From Flavobacterium sp. TR2 (lineage in GTDB: Bacteria; Bacteroidota; Bacteroidia; Flavobacteriales; Flavobacteriaceae): a stretch of DNA of 64,000 bases. Both the position numbers and the translations under genes were made by a program. Positions 46,736 to 56,141 of the stretch are shown piece by piece (the stretch's first letter is position 1; each line of letters opens with the position of its first letter). The stretch lies in assembly GCF_025252405.1 (NCBI RefSeq), contig NZ_CP104307.1, positions 3,100,001-3,164,000 of the forward strand, given 5' to 3'. Under the pieces are notes generated by a model. That model saw only the letters and a list, made by a program, of their open reading frames with translations. It was not told where the DNA came from and made no database searches.

Positions 46736-46983
46736 AATAAAGTGTCACCCCTCTGGGGCTTTTCAGATGCCGATACATTATGCGATATATTTAGCTTCTC
46801 CGAAGCTTTTTCTTGGCGTATGGTAATTTAGAATTAGTTCCATCGGTACAAAATATTTATAGCCAAATAACGATATGTTAAAACCAAGATTGCTTATTTT
46901 TGACTTCAGATGGAAGAGATTTCATAAAATATTTAATGGAATCAAATCTAAAATCAAAAATCGTTAATCCTTAATCTAAAATT
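46736..46983. other. Intergenic gap with a CCTCTGGGG-type element
   Basis: 248 bp. It starts with AAAGTGTCACCCCTCTGGGG, a GC-rich word unusual for this DNA. TAGCTTCTCCGAAGCTTTTT at about 46788 can form a small hairpin. May be a degenerate mobile remnant; no gene visible. Confidence 0.35.
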
Positions 46984-47754
46984 TTAAGGTTTATTTTTTT
47001 CGTCTTCCGGAAGAACTACTTTATTGAGTTCAGCTTCTTTTTCGGCTCTCTTTTGTGCAGCTTTTCCTTTTCCAATTGGCAATCCTGCAGTAACATACAA
47101 GGATCTGTTATATTGATTATTTGGACCATCTCCTTTCATTACAGTAACAAGTCCGTAATAATATTGAACCGTAATATTTAAACCGTTTCCAACATTCATA
47201 TGATAGCCAGCGCCAAATGCAAGTCCGGCATCTATAACATGAACCTGATCTCTAATGTTTTTCTTGTACACCACATCGTCGTTGTTGATTTCGTTTTTAA
47301 ACTCATCAAAGGCTTTGGCCAGCAAACCAAATTGAGGCCCTGTTTTGAGATAAATGTTGTTTTTGAATTGGTACTTAATTAATATCGGAACATTAAAATA
47401 ACGAATTTCACGATTTATATGCCCGCCGGCAAAAGTATTGTCGAGGTTTTCATCGTTTAGAGAATACAAAGGAATTTCTTTAGCTCCCATAGGCGATTTT
47501 ACAATTACTCCCGTATTAATCATCCAAGCTGGGTTTTTCCTAGACCTCAGGTCAAAGTAAAAGCCAAGATTAAAGCCCGGATTTAAGGCAGAAGACCCCA
47601 TATTTGAAATCGTAGAAAAATTAGCGCCGCCTTCCAGACCAAACTCTAAAAATTCAGAATTGAGTTTATCTCCAAATATTAAGGAAATCAAAACTTGCGA
47701 TTGTGCCGTAGCAATGCAAAAAAAAGCAGTAAAGATTAGAAAACCTTTTTTCAT
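46984..47754 (-). CDS. PorT-like outer-membrane beta-barrel protein
   Basis: 256 residues with a signal peptide (FLIFTAFFCIATAQSQ). Outer_membrane barrel pattern: LEGGANFSTISNMGSSALNP, FNLGFYFDLRS, NVPILIKYQFKNNIYLKTGP, AGLAFGAGYHMNVGNGLNIT and QYYYGLVTV. The C-terminus is a charged tail (KAAQKRAEKEAELNKVVLPE) rather than a closing aromatic, which is odd for a BAM substrate. PorT-type proteins belong to type IX secretion accessory or general barrels; function here not assignable. 12 bp behind the next gene. Confidence 0.8.
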   Translation of the reverse strand: MKKGFLIFTAFFCIATAQSQVLISLIFGDKLNSEFLEFGLEGGANFSTISNMGSSALNPGFNLGFYFDLRSRKNPAWMINTGVIVKSPMGAKEIPLYSLNDENLDNTFAGGHINREIRYFNVPILIKYQFKNNIYLKTGPQFGLLAKAFDEFKNEINNDDVVYKKNIRDQVHVIDAGLAFGAGYHMNVGNGLNITVQYYYGLVTVMKGDGPNNQYNRSLYVTAGLPIGKGKAAQKRAEKEAELNKVVLPEDEKNKP

Positions 47755-47766
47755 ACCATTTCCGAA

Positions 47767-48888
47767 TTAAAGTCCAAAACGATACTGAAGACTTCCTAAT
47801 ACCTGCGTACGAGAACCTAAGAAACCGCATTCTGCACGAAACATAAAATGTTTGTTGAATTGATACTGAGATCCAATAATAAAGTTCCACATATCTTTAG
47901 GTCTTTTTTGAAGCGAATATTGTACAGAAGAATTTTCGGCAGTGCTTAATGCCCCATCCAATGTGGTTAAAATATTGCCTGCGCTTTCTAAAGCTCTGTT
48001 TGCCGTATTGTGTTTGGCAATATTGGCTGGATTTTTTTGCTCGGCAGGAGTCAAACCGTCCCACCATGCATTTACTTTATTTTGATTTTCGGTTACTTTT
48101 TCCAAACCGCTGTCCACTTTAGCCTGAGCATTGCTTAGATCTATAAAGTCAGACAATGGCAAATCTCCATTGGTGTCACCAGAAATATGAACTCTAAAAC
48201 CCCCAACCCAGATGGCCACATTTTGATCAGGTTTGTTGAATTTGAATGTTTTTCCAAATCTAGGGCCAAAAATATAAGAAAAAGCAGGTTTGTCAAGCGA
48301 ACTGATATCGGTCCAAGCCATGTTCATATCTAGTGCAAACCAGCCTCCGCCAATACCAATTGTAGGTGTCATACCAATACCAAATGTAGTGGCATTAAAA
48401 TTTGCTTTCGTGCTGAAAGTAGCAATTTGAGACCAATTATTATCGGCATCAGGAACCCAAATGCCTGCATTTATTTTTGTTGAAGTATTGGCTTTTCCAA
48501 AAATTCCATAAATGTTTAAAAAAGGAAGAAGCCAGACATCGGGACGAACAGTTAAAGCACTTGCTTCTACAGTTGATTTGTCAAATCGTACAATTTCATC
48601 CAGATTGTAAAGCTGGCCATGATTAAAACCAACTTGTAGATTATTGATAACAATTTCTGATTCTTGCCAGAACCAATTTACTGATACTCCGGCTGAATAA
48701 GGAAGTTTATATCCCTTTTGGGCTACTTTTTCTCCCCAAATAGGAAGAGCATAAGGATATTCTTCTGTTTTAAGGCTGTCTTTTAACGTTTGGTTTTTTT
48801 CTCCTACAATTTTATCGGTATAAACTTGTCCGAAAATCTGTATGCTGAAAAATAATAAAGAGGCTGATATTAGTGTATTACATTTCAT
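47767..48888 (-). CDS. Hypothetical outer-membrane protein
   Basis: 373 residues with a signal peptide (LLFFSIQIFGQ). Alternating strands rich in aromatic residues (SAGVSVNWFWQESEIVINNL, FGIGMTPTIGIGGGWFALDM, GFRVHISGD) and a C-terminal TQVLGSLQYRFGL ending, typical of a beta-barrel closing strand. Between about 240 and 320 a helical insert with Ala/Asn/Lys (NKVNAWWDGLTPAEQKNPAN) breaks the barrel pattern. No family recognised. It starts a two-gene unit with the PorT-like barrel. Confidence 0.75.
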   Translation of the reverse strand: MKCNTLISASLLFFSIQIFGQVYTDKIVGEKNQTLKDSLKTEEYPYALPIWGEKVAQKGYKLPYSAGVSVNWFWQESEIVINNLQVGFNHGQLYNLDEIVRFDKSTVEASALTVRPDVWLLPFLNIYGIFGKANTSTKINAGIWVPDADNNWSQIATFSTKANFNATTFGIGMTPTIGIGGGWFALDMNMAWTDISSLDKPAFSYIFGPRFGKTFKFNKPDQNVAIWVGGFRVHISGDTNGDLPLSDFIDLSNAQAKVDSGLEKVTENQNKVNAWWDGLTPAEQKNPANIAKHNTANRALESAGNILTTLDGALSTAENSSVQYSLQKRPKDMWNFIIGSQYQFNKHFMFRAECGFLGSRTQVLGSLQYRFGL

Positions 48889-49182
48889 TGATTAGAATAT
48901 TTAAAATTAATTAATTAGACTGCGAAAAATAAATTGTACTAATGTGCGTAAAAGAAATCTCTGTTATTTTTTTGGCTTATAGAAAAATGTTTTTTAGGAA
49001 TTAAAATTAGGAACTTAAAGAATTGTTAAAATTATTGTTAAAGTTAACGAAATTTTCTTACCTCGGATAATTTTTTTGGATAAAATAGAAAAACTACCGA
49101 AATAATTTTCAAGTGCTTAAAGCCATTATTATTTTTAATATTATCTTTTATTTGTTTACTGGAAAATTGTATTTTTACAGCT

Positions 49183-49506
49183 GTGAAATGGATAACAGTC
49201 ATATTATCAATTTATCTATTGGCATTGTCAAATATGCCATGTGCAGATATGGAAGTAAACAGCGCTATGCACAAAACAGCTCAGTTTGCCTCCGAAGACA
49301 ATCATTCGCATGATAAAACCAATGACTTATGTTCTCCTTTTTGTGCCTGCAATTGCTGTGGCGCACAAGTTTTAAGCTACCATTCTGCTGTGGTTTTCGA
49401 ATTTCCTAAAGCCTACAATCAGATTTCTATAGCTGTACCCAATTATAATTCTGTTTTTATTTCCAATTTCTACGGAAGTATTTGGCAGCCCCCTCAGATA
49501 GCATAA
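49183..49506 (+). CDS. Small Cys/His-rich exported protein before the metal pump
   Basis: 107 residues from a GTG at 49183; an overlapping longer frame from 49113 is rejected. Signal or anchor helix WITVILSIYLLALSNMPCAD, then HKTAQFASEDNHSHDKTNDL and CSPFCACNCCGAQVL, five Cys in 11 residues next to a His cluster. It resembles the DUF6660 type of protein found ahead of RND metal pumps in Bacteroidota. Periplasmic metal binding is likely. It lies 120 bp before the pump start and is the probable first gene of the locus. Confidence 0.75.
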   Translation: MKWITVILSIYLLALSNMPCADMEVNSAMHKTAQFASEDNHSHDKTNDLCSPFCACNCCGAQVLSYHSAVVFEFPKAYNQISIAVPNYNSVFISNFYGSIWQPPQIA

Positions 49507-49626
49507 TGATTATGCCTGTTCAGCTCCGATAGCTATCGGAATTGGAAACGGGCGAGAGAGTTGTGGACTTTCCACACGTTTACAGACAATTTAATTGTCT
49601 CATTTCTCACGTCATTATATATTCAA

Positions 49627-52600
49627 ATGTTAGATAAAATCATTCAGTTTAGTATACGAAACAAATTCGTGGTACTATTATTTACCCTTGCGCTTATAGC
49701 GTGGGGAAGCTATTCGCTTAAAAAATTGCCGCTAGATGCCCTGCCAGATGTAACCAACAATCAGGTTCAGATTATTACTACTGCACCGACACTGGCAAGC
49801 CAGGAAGTAGAGCAATTAATTACCTATCCCTTAGAGAGAGCGGTAAAAACAATTCCAAATGTAATAGAACTCCGCAGCATCTCCCGCTTCGGATTATCGG
49901 TAGTCACCGTTGTTTTTGAAGACGACGTCGATATTTATTGGGCGCGAGAACAGATATTCCAGCGCTTAAAACAAGCCGAAGAGAATATTCCAGATTATGT
50001 AAATTCACCCGAATTAGCACCAATTTCTACAGGATTAGGAGAAATTTACCAGTATGATGTTTACGCCAAAAAGGGCTACGAAAACAAATACAGCGCGATA
50101 GAGCTTAGAACTATTCAGGACTGGATTATCATTCCGCAATTGCAGGGAATTAAAGGTGTTGCAGAGGTCAGCACTTGGGGCGGAAAACTCAAGCAATTCG
50201 AAATTGCCGTAAATCCAAATATGCTCAACAGCCTTGGAGTGACCATTACTGAAATTTTTGATGCTTTAGAAAAAAACAATCAAAATACAGGAGGTGCTTA
50301 TATCGAGAAAGACCAATATACCTATTTCATTCGTGGTGTCGGAATGGCAACAGGCATCAAAGACCTTGAAAATGTGGTTGTAAAAAACCGAAATGGTTCT
50401 CCAGTTTTGGTTCGAAACGTTGCAAAGGTGCGTGAGGGCATTGCATTACGCTACGGGGCTTCGACAAAAGACGGAAAAGGTGAAATCGTTTCTGGAATGG
50501 TTTTGATGCTGAAAGGAGAAAATTCGAGCGCTGTTGTAAATCGTGTTCACGAAAAAATGGCTCAAATAAACAAAAGCCTGCCTGAAGGAGTGGTTGCCGA
50601 AGCCTTTATTGATAGAGGAAAACTGGTAGATAACTCTATTAGAACTGTAGCCAAGAATTTATTGGAAGGAGCTTTAATCGTAATTTTTGTCCTGATTTTA
50701 TTTTTAGGAAATCTTCGCGCGGGACTAATCGTCGCTTCTGTAATTCCATTGGCAATGCTGTTTGCCGTTATTTTAATGAATGCCTTTGGCGTAAGCGGAA
50801 ATCTAATGAGCCTCGGCGCTATAGATTTCGGAATTATAGTCGATGGCGCTGTGATTATTGTCGAAGCTACGATGCATCACCTGCAGAAATTCAAAAACAA
50901 AAAAGAATTAACCCAGGAAGAAATGGATGCTGAGGTTTACAATTCGGCTTCAAAAATAAGGAATAGTGCGGCTTTTGGTGAAATTATCATTTTGATTGTG
51001 TATCTGCCGATTCTAGCCTTAATAGGAACCGAAGGAAAAATGTTTAAGCCAATGGCCATGACAGTAGGTTTTGCAATTATTGGAGCATTTATACTTTCGC
51101 TCACCTATATTCCGATGATGAGTGCTTTGTTTCTTTCGAAAAAAACAGAACACAAAGAAAACTTTAGTGATCGTATGATTGCCTGGTTAGAAAGCCGTTA
51201 TATGCCGCTATTGAAAAAAGCGCTGGAATTTAAAAAAGTTGTGCTTTCTGTTGCAGTTGGATTATTTGCTTTTGCCTTTATCGTTTTCCAAAATATGGGG
51301 GGAGAATTTATTCCGACAATCGAAGAAGGCGATCTGGCAATCAATGCTACCATTATGACGGGAAGTTCGCTTACGCAGATGGTTGAAACTACGACAAAAT
51401 ATGAGCAGATTCTGAAAGCCAAATTTCCAGAAATCAAAACTATTGTGACCAAAATTGGAAGCGGTGAAATTCCAACCGACCCAATGCCAATTGAAAGCGG
51501 CGACTTGATTATTGTTTTGAAAGACAAAAAAGAATGGAAAGGCAAATACCATAATTGGGAAGAACTGGCCAATGCGATGAAAAAGGAAATGGAAATTATA
51601 CCAGGAGCCAATATCGAGATTTCTCAGCCCATCCAAATGCGTTTTAACGAATTGATGACGGGCAGCCGATCGGATATCGCCATTAAAATTTTTGGCGATG
51701 ACTTGGATATTTTGGATGCCAAAGCGACTGAATTAATTTCGAAAATAAAAGGAATTGAAGGAATCGGAGATTTAAAAGCCGATAAAGTCACAGGTCTGCC
51801 GCAAATTACCATCAAATACGACTACGACAAAATTGCACTTTATGGATTGAATATTTCTGATATCAATCAAATTATCCGTTCGTCTTTTGCAGGAGAGGTT
51901 GCAGGAAAGATTTATGACGAAAGCAAAAGATTTGATGTTGTGGTAAGAATGGACGAAAATAATCGTAGCGATATCACAGATGTAAGCAATTTGTTTATAC
52001 CGCTTCCAAATGGGCAACAGGTTCCTTTATCGCAAGTTGCTTCTGTTGACTACGAACAAGGTCCTGTACAGGTCATCCGCGAAGACGGAAAACGGAGAAT
52101 AACCGTTGGATTGAACGTTCGAGGAAGAGATATTAAAAGTGTAGTGGAGGAAATTCAGGCAAAATTAGATAAAAGCTATAAGCTTCCAGTAGGTTATTAT
52201 GTGACTTACGGAGGACAATTTGAAAATCTGATTGAAGCATCCAAAAGGCTTTCTGTAGCCTTGCCAATTGCTTTGGGACTTATTTTAGTCTTGCTGTATT
52301 TTACTTTTAAAAGTGCCAAACAAGCGCTGCTTATTTTTAGTGCCATTCCGTTGTCGGCAATTGGAGGCGTTTTTGCGCTTTCGCTGAGGGGAATGCCTTT
52401 TAGCATTTCTGCCGGAATTGGTTTTATTGCTTTGTTCGGAATTGCAGTTTTAAATGGAATTGTATTGATTTCGTATTTCAATCAATTAAAAGCAGAAGGC
52501 ATTTTAGATCCGTTTCAGAGAATCTTGATCGGAACTAAAACACGTTTGCGTCCCGTTTTAATGACTGCTGCCGTGGCTTCCTTAGGATTTCTTCCAATGG

Positions 52601-52746
52601 CATTATCGACAAGCGGGGGAGCAGAAGTGCAGAAACCATTGGCAACCGTTGTAATCGGCGGACTAATCTCAGCAACTTTATTAACGTTAATCGTTCTGCC
52701 GATTTTGTATTTACTGTTGGAGAAGTTTAACCGCAGAGATAATTAG
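49627..52746 (+). CDS. czcA: CzcA/CusA-type heavy-metal RND efflux pump
   Basis: 1039 residues from ATG 49627; the longer frame from TTG 49561 would add a non-homologous 22-residue leader. Inner-membrane proton-driven pump. Starts MLDKIIQFSIRNKFVVLLF; TM1 is followed by LPLDALPDVTNNQVQIITTA. The porter domains contain SRFGLSVVTVVFEDDVDIYW. The proton-relay region of TM4 is GAIDFGIIVDGAVIIVEATM, with the conserved Asp. TM12 is VVIGGLISATLLTLIVLPIL. CusA-type Met ligands are not evident, so divalent cations (Co, Zn, Cd, Ni) are likelier than Cu/Ag. Operon with TolC and adaptor genes. Confidence 0.93.
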   Translation: MLDKIIQFSIRNKFVVLLFTLALIAWGSYSLKKLPLDALPDVTNNQVQIITTAPTLASQEVEQLITYPLERAVKTIPNVIELRSISRFGLSVVTVVFEDDVDIYWAREQIFQRLKQAEENIPDYVNSPELAPISTGLGEIYQYDVYAKKGYENKYSAIELRTIQDWIIIPQLQGIKGVAEVSTWGGKLKQFEIAVNPNMLNSLGVTITEIFDALEKNNQNTGGAYIEKDQYTYFIRGVGMATGIKDLENVVVKNRNGSPVLVRNVAKVREGIALRYGASTKDGKGEIVSGMVLMLKGENSSAVVNRVHEKMAQINKSLPEGVVAEAFIDRGKLVDNSIRTVAKNLLEGALIVIFVLILFLGNLRAGLIVASVIPLAMLFAVILMNAFGVSGNLMSLGAIDFGIIVDGAVIIVEATMHHLQKFKNKKELTQEEMDAEVYNSASKIRNSAAFGEIIILIVYLPILALIGTEGKMFKPMAMTVGFAIIGAFILSLTYIPMMSALFLSKKTEHKENFSDRMIAWLESRYMPLLKKALEFKKVVLSVAVGLFAFAFIVFQNMGGEFIPTIEEGDLAINATIMTGSSLTQMVETTTKYEQILKAKFPEIKTIVTKIGSGEIPTDPMPIESGDLIIVLKDKKEWKGKYHNWEELANAMKKEMEIIPGANIEISQPIQMRFNELMTGSRSDIAIKIFGDDLDILDAKATELISKIKGIEGIGDLKADKVTGLPQITIKYDYDKIALYGLNISDINQIIRSSFAGEVAGKIYDESKRFDVVVRMDENNRSDITDVSNLFIPLPNGQQVPLSQVASVDYEQGPVQVIREDGKRRITVGLNVRGRDIKSVVEEIQAKLDKSYKLPVGYYVTYGGQFENLIEASKRLSVALPIALGLILVLLYFTFKSAKQALLIFSAIPLSAIGGVFALSLRGMPFSISAGIGFIALFGIAVLNGIVLISYFNQLKAEGILDPFQRILIGTKTRLRPVLMTAAVASLGFLPMALSTSGGAEVQKPLATVVIGGLISATLLTLIVLPILYLLLEKFNRRDN

Positions 52747-52789
52747 TAAATGAGAAAATTTGATAATCAGATAATTTAGTACTGCGTAT

Positions 52790-52880
52790 AGAAAATTCCT
52801 CTCGAAGATTCAGCAGATCTGGCAGATTAATTAAAAAAAATCTCCTAAATCTGCAAAATCTGCGAGAAATAAAAAATAAA
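52790..52880. repeat. AAATCTGC palindrome
   Basis: AGATTCAGCAGATCTGGCAG on the left and AAATCTGCAAAATCTGCGAG on the right, around AATTAAAAAAAATCTCC. A second copy lies at 63664-63740. It fills the gap between the pump and TolC genes. Confidence 0.65.
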
Positions 52881-52883
52881 ATA

Positions 52884-54125
52884 ATGAAAAAATCAATATA
52901 TAATACCAAATTGAAAAAGCTTCGCTCCCGATGGCTAACAGGATTGGGGTTAAGTGCATTTCTATTGGCAAGCACTGTTGTTTCAGCACAACAATCCATC
53001 AGTTTGGAAAAGGCAATAGAACTGGCAAAATCTAACAACATTGACTTAAAAATCGCTGACAAAGAGATTGAAAAACAAACCGTTTTGAAGAAAGCTGCAT
53101 TTCAGCCAGATCCTTTGCAAGTGCAGTATCAGGGCGGTCAGTTTAATAGTGCCGATTTTGATCACAACGTTTCGGTGCAACAGTTTTTTCCGTTAGGAAA
53201 TATTACAAAAGCCAACCGACAATTGCAGGAAGAATTGGCAAAATTGGCCGAGAAGCAAAAAGCCCTGTCTTCGTATGAAATTGAAAAAGCGGTTACATTG
53301 GCGTATTACCAATATTTATATGGCGTTTCAATCCAGAAACTCAATTCAGAATTGAATGATATATACACGAAATTCCTAAAAAATGCCGAATTGCGTTTTA
53401 AAACTGGAGAAAGCGGAAATATCGAAGTAATTAGTGCCAAAGCCAAAGTAAAAGAAATTGAAACTCAGAAAGCGCAGTTAGAATATGATCTGGCGATTTA
53501 TCAGAAACAATTGCAGTTTTTTATTCAGACAGACGAAAATATAGTTCCCGATTCCAAAACTAATTTGCAGTATACATTTATAGAAAATCAAGAAAACACA
53601 AAGGCCGAGAGCCTAATGACCGATTTCTATCAGCAGCAGATTTCAGTGTATCAGAAAGAAGCGGGAACATTTAAGGCGCTGCGTACGCCAAAAGTCGGTT
53701 TGGGATATTTTGCACAGACTATCAATACAGAATCGCTGTTTCAGGGTTTTACGGCTGGATTACAGATTCCGTTATTTGGGGGAGTTAACACCACAAAAGC
53801 AAAGGCGGCAGAAATCAGTATTTCGCAGTCGCAACTGGCTTTAGACAGAAATAAAATGATGCTGAGTCTGCAAAGGGAAGAATTGCAGAATAACTTCAAA
53901 AAACAGCAGAAAAACTTAGCCTATTTTCAGAATGAAGGTCTGCATTATGCCGATCAGATTATTGAAACGGCACAAAAAAGCTATGCCAATGGCGACATGA
54001 GTTATTGGTCGTATATCAGTTTTTTAAATCAGGCCATTGATATTAAAAAACAATTTGCAGAAGCAACTCACAGCTATAATCAAAGTGCAATCGAACTTCA
54101 ATTTCCAACCATCAAAAACAATTAA
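52884..54125 (+). CDS. czcC: TolC-family outer-membrane efflux protein
   Basis: 413 residues, outer-membrane channel component. Long positively charged signal (KKLRSRWLTGLGLSAFLLAS, then AQQ). TolC repeats: ISLEKAIELAKSNNIDLKIA at the start and a second helical hairpin from SLMTDFYQQQISVYQKEAGT on, with GLQIPLFGGVNTTKAKAAEI as the conserved barrel strand. Shorter than E. coli TolC but normal for CzcC-type partners. The start codon is 3 bp after the palindrome's end, and the stop is 1 bp before the adaptor start. Confidence 0.9.
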   Translation: MKKSIYNTKLKKLRSRWLTGLGLSAFLLASTVVSAQQSISLEKAIELAKSNNIDLKIADKEIEKQTVLKKAAFQPDPLQVQYQGGQFNSADFDHNVSVQQFFPLGNITKANRQLQEELAKLAEKQKALSSYEIEKAVTLAYYQYLYGVSIQKLNSELNDIYTKFLKNAELRFKTGESGNIEVISAKAKVKEIETQKAQLEYDLAIYQKQLQFFIQTDENIVPDSKTNLQYTFIENQENTKAESLMTDFYQQQISVYQKEAGTFKALRTPKVGLGYFAQTINTESLFQGFTAGLQIPLFGGVNTTKAKAAEISISQSQLALDRNKMMLSLQREELQNNFKKQQKNLAYFQNEGLHYADQIIETAQKSYANGDMSYWSYISFLNQAIDIKKQFAEATHSYNQSAIELQFPTIKNN

Positions 54126-54126
54126 A

Positions 54127-55401
54127 ATGAAAAATATAGTTATGAATTTAATTGAGAATTTAACCGCAAAGCACGCAAAGACAAAGCGCAAAGTTCGCAA
54201 GGGAGTAAAACCTAGCGTCCTTTGCGGAACCTTTGCGCTCTTTGTGGTTACCTTAATAAGCTGCAATCAGAATAAAGCCGAAGAACCGCAGGAAGAAGAA
54301 AAAGAAACGACTGAAGTGGCACTGACCATTTCTCAGTACAAAACCGTGGGCATAGAAACCGGTACTGTAGAAGACCGAAATCTAAACAAAGTCATTAAAG
54401 CAAATGGCTACACGACAGTTCCGCCGCAAAACTCAGCAGAGGTTTCGACTTTGATTGGCGGAACGGTAAAAGATATTTTTGTTTTGGAAGGAACCTATGT
54501 AAACAAAGGAAAAGTGCTGGCAACAATTCAGAATCTGGAAGTTATAGGAATGCAGGAAGATTACCAGTCGGCTGTTGCCAATGTAGAATACCTTCAGTTA
54601 GAATACAACCGCCAGAAAACGTTGAGCGATGAAAATGTAAATCCGAGAAAGACTTTTCAGGAAGTAAAAGCCAAACTGGCAGCCGAAAGAGCTCGTGCGC
54701 AGGCAGCAAAAAACAAATTAGATGCTCTGAATGTTAATGCAAAAGGAGCAACATCGGTTGTGCCTATTGTTTCGCCAATAAATGGCTATGTGGGAAAAAT
54801 CAATATTGCAAAAGGAGCTTTTGCCAATACAGGCGTTTCGCTTTTTGAAGTAGTTGACAATAGCCAGATGCATTTGGATTTGAATGTATACGAAAAAGAC
54901 TTAGGCTCAATTTCCATTGGTCAGGTAATCGATTTTGTTCTGACAAATCAGTCGAATAAATCGATTAAAGGAAAGATTTTCGGAATCAATAAATCTTTTT
55001 CTAACGAAAGCAAAACGGTTGCTGTTCATGCTAAAATTGATCCTGCCGACGCAAAAGGCCTGATTCCAGGAATGTACGTTTCTGCAAATATTAATATTAC
55101 AAACGCGACAGTTCCGGCTCTTCCGAAAGATGCAGTGGTCAAAAATGCCGACAAGTATTTTGTTTTTGTTGAAGAGAAAGAACACGCGGAAGAAAAACAC
55201 GAGCATAAAGAAGGTGAAAAGGAAGAAGCGCATGAAAAAGAAATTCATTTTAAAGCCATAGAAGTAATTCCCGGAACAACCGATTTAGGTTTTACAGAAG
55301 TTAAATTTGTAAATGATATTCCAGAAAATGCTAAAATTGTAACGAAAGGAGCATTTTATCTGCTTTCAGCAATGAAGGGCGGAGGAGAGCATACGCATTA
55401 A
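54127..55401 (+). CDS. czcB: CzcB-type RND adaptor lipoprotein with His-rich insert
   Basis: 424 residues from ATG 54127, directly behind the TolC stop; a longer frame overlaps TolC and is rejected. Lipobox VVTLISC at about residue 45. The signal peptide (VLCGTFALFVVTLIS) is encoded by the right arm of a palindrome (54161-54250). Membrane-fusion protein domains: NSAEVSTLIGGTVKDIFVLE (barrel-sandwich), VPIVSPINGYVGKINIAKGA and MHLDLNVYEKDLGSISIGQV. Between about 345 and 370 there is a His/Glu-rich metal-binding stretch (EEKEHAEEKHEHKEGEK). It links the pump to TolC and hands over metal. Long N-terminal Lys/Arg segment (ENLTAKHAKTKRKVRKG) before the hydrophobic core is unusual for a lipoprotein signal. 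Confidence 0.9.
   Translation: MKNIVMNLIENLTAKHAKTKRKVRKGVKPSVLCGTFALFVVTLISCNQNKAEEPQEEEKETTEVALTISQYKTVGIETGTVEDRNLNKVIKANGYTTVPPQNSAEVSTLIGGTVKDIFVLEGTYVNKGKVLATIQNLEVIGMQEDYQSAVANVEYLQLEYNRQKTLSDENVNPRKTFQEVKAKLAAERARAQAAKNKLDALNVNAKGATSVVPIVSPINGYVGKINIAKGAFANTGVSLFEVVDNSQMHLDLNVYEKDLGSISIGQVIDFVLTNQSNKSIKGKIFGINKSFSNESKTVAVHAKIDPADAKGLIPGMYVSANINITNATVPALPKDAVVKNADKYFVFVEEKEHAEEKHEHKEGEKEEAHEKEIHFKAIEVIPGTTDLGFTEVKFVNDIPENAKIVTKGAFYLLSAMKGGGEHTH
54161..54250. repeat. Palindromic element inside the adaptor gene
   Basis: Outer arms TAACCGCAAAG and CTTTGTGGTTA (one G-T mismatch), with inner GCAAAGCACGCAAAG, GCGCAAAGTTCGCAA on the left and CGTCCTTTGCGGAACCTTTG on the right. The element keeps the frame open and encodes the n- and h-regions of the signal peptide. 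Confidence 0.8.
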
Positions 55402-56141
55402 TTTTTTAAGATGCTAAGGTTCTAAGCTGCTAAGCTGTTGAGTTTTTTAAAGTTGAATTTGTTCGCAAGAGCAGCACGAAACAGTTTTTTATAATATTAA
55501 TTGAATTGCCTCCAGCTTTAGCTGGAGGTATTTAATAAGATTGTATAGGGCTTTAGCCAAACTGGCGCATTTTAGGCTAAAGCCTTCTTTGTGTCTATTA
55601 TAATGTCTCCAGCTAAAGCTGGAGGCAACTCAATTGATAAACTTTGCTCAAGAAGTTTCAAAAGTACATCTTTGCGAGATTAATGTTTTTTCACTTAAAA
55701 AGTGTAGTGCCTTCGAAGCAATTATAATATTAATTTGAATTGCCTCCAGCTTCAGCTGGAGGTATTTAATAAGATTGTATAGGGCTTTAGCCAAACTGAC
55801 GCATTTTAGGCTATAGCCTTCTTTGTATTCTACAATAACTCGAGCTAAAGCTGGAGGCAATTGAAAAAAGAAAGTTTTGCTAAACATTAAAAGAATTCAA
55901 ATATTTTTTTACGCAGATTTTTTCAAATTTTAGCAGATTTAATTTAGAATCATTTGTATAAATCAGCTTAAATCTTTTTTAAATCAGCGTGAAACAAAAA
56001 ACTTAGCATCTTAGTGCCTTCATAGCAATAAACTTTGCCACAAAATGCTTAAATTTAGAACATTATTTAAACAAAACTTCAGGCATAAAAACGTGTCCCG
56101 ATAGTTATCGGGATTAAACCTGAAACTTGAAACTCAAAAAA
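55402..56141. repeat. Long gap with two near-identical CCAGCTTTAGCTGG elements
   Basis: Copies at 55502-55633 and 55734-55865 share outer arms AATTGCCTCCAGCTT / AAGCTGGAGGCAA and the inner pair GGGCTTTAGCCAAACTG / TTTTAGGCTAAAGCC; only a few bases differ between copies (CTTTAG versus CTTCAG in the left arm). A related element is at 17290. The gap ends with AGTTATCGGGATTAAACCTG, a CCGATAGTTATCGG-type small palindrome also seen at 49527. No gene supported. Confidence 0.85.

Noticed and set aside
46736..46983. Insertion-sequence remnant
   Set aside because: Composition is odd (CCCCTCTGGGG) but no terminal repeats, target duplication or transposase fragment can be seen.
49113..49313. 66-residue frame overlapping the Cys/His-rich small protein
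   Set aside because: The frame from GTG 49183 gives a signal helix and metal-binding clusters; the alternative gives neither.
55648..55887. 79-residue minus-strand frame
   Set aside because: It lies across the CCAGCTTTAGCTGG palindrome copy and has no likeness to a family.
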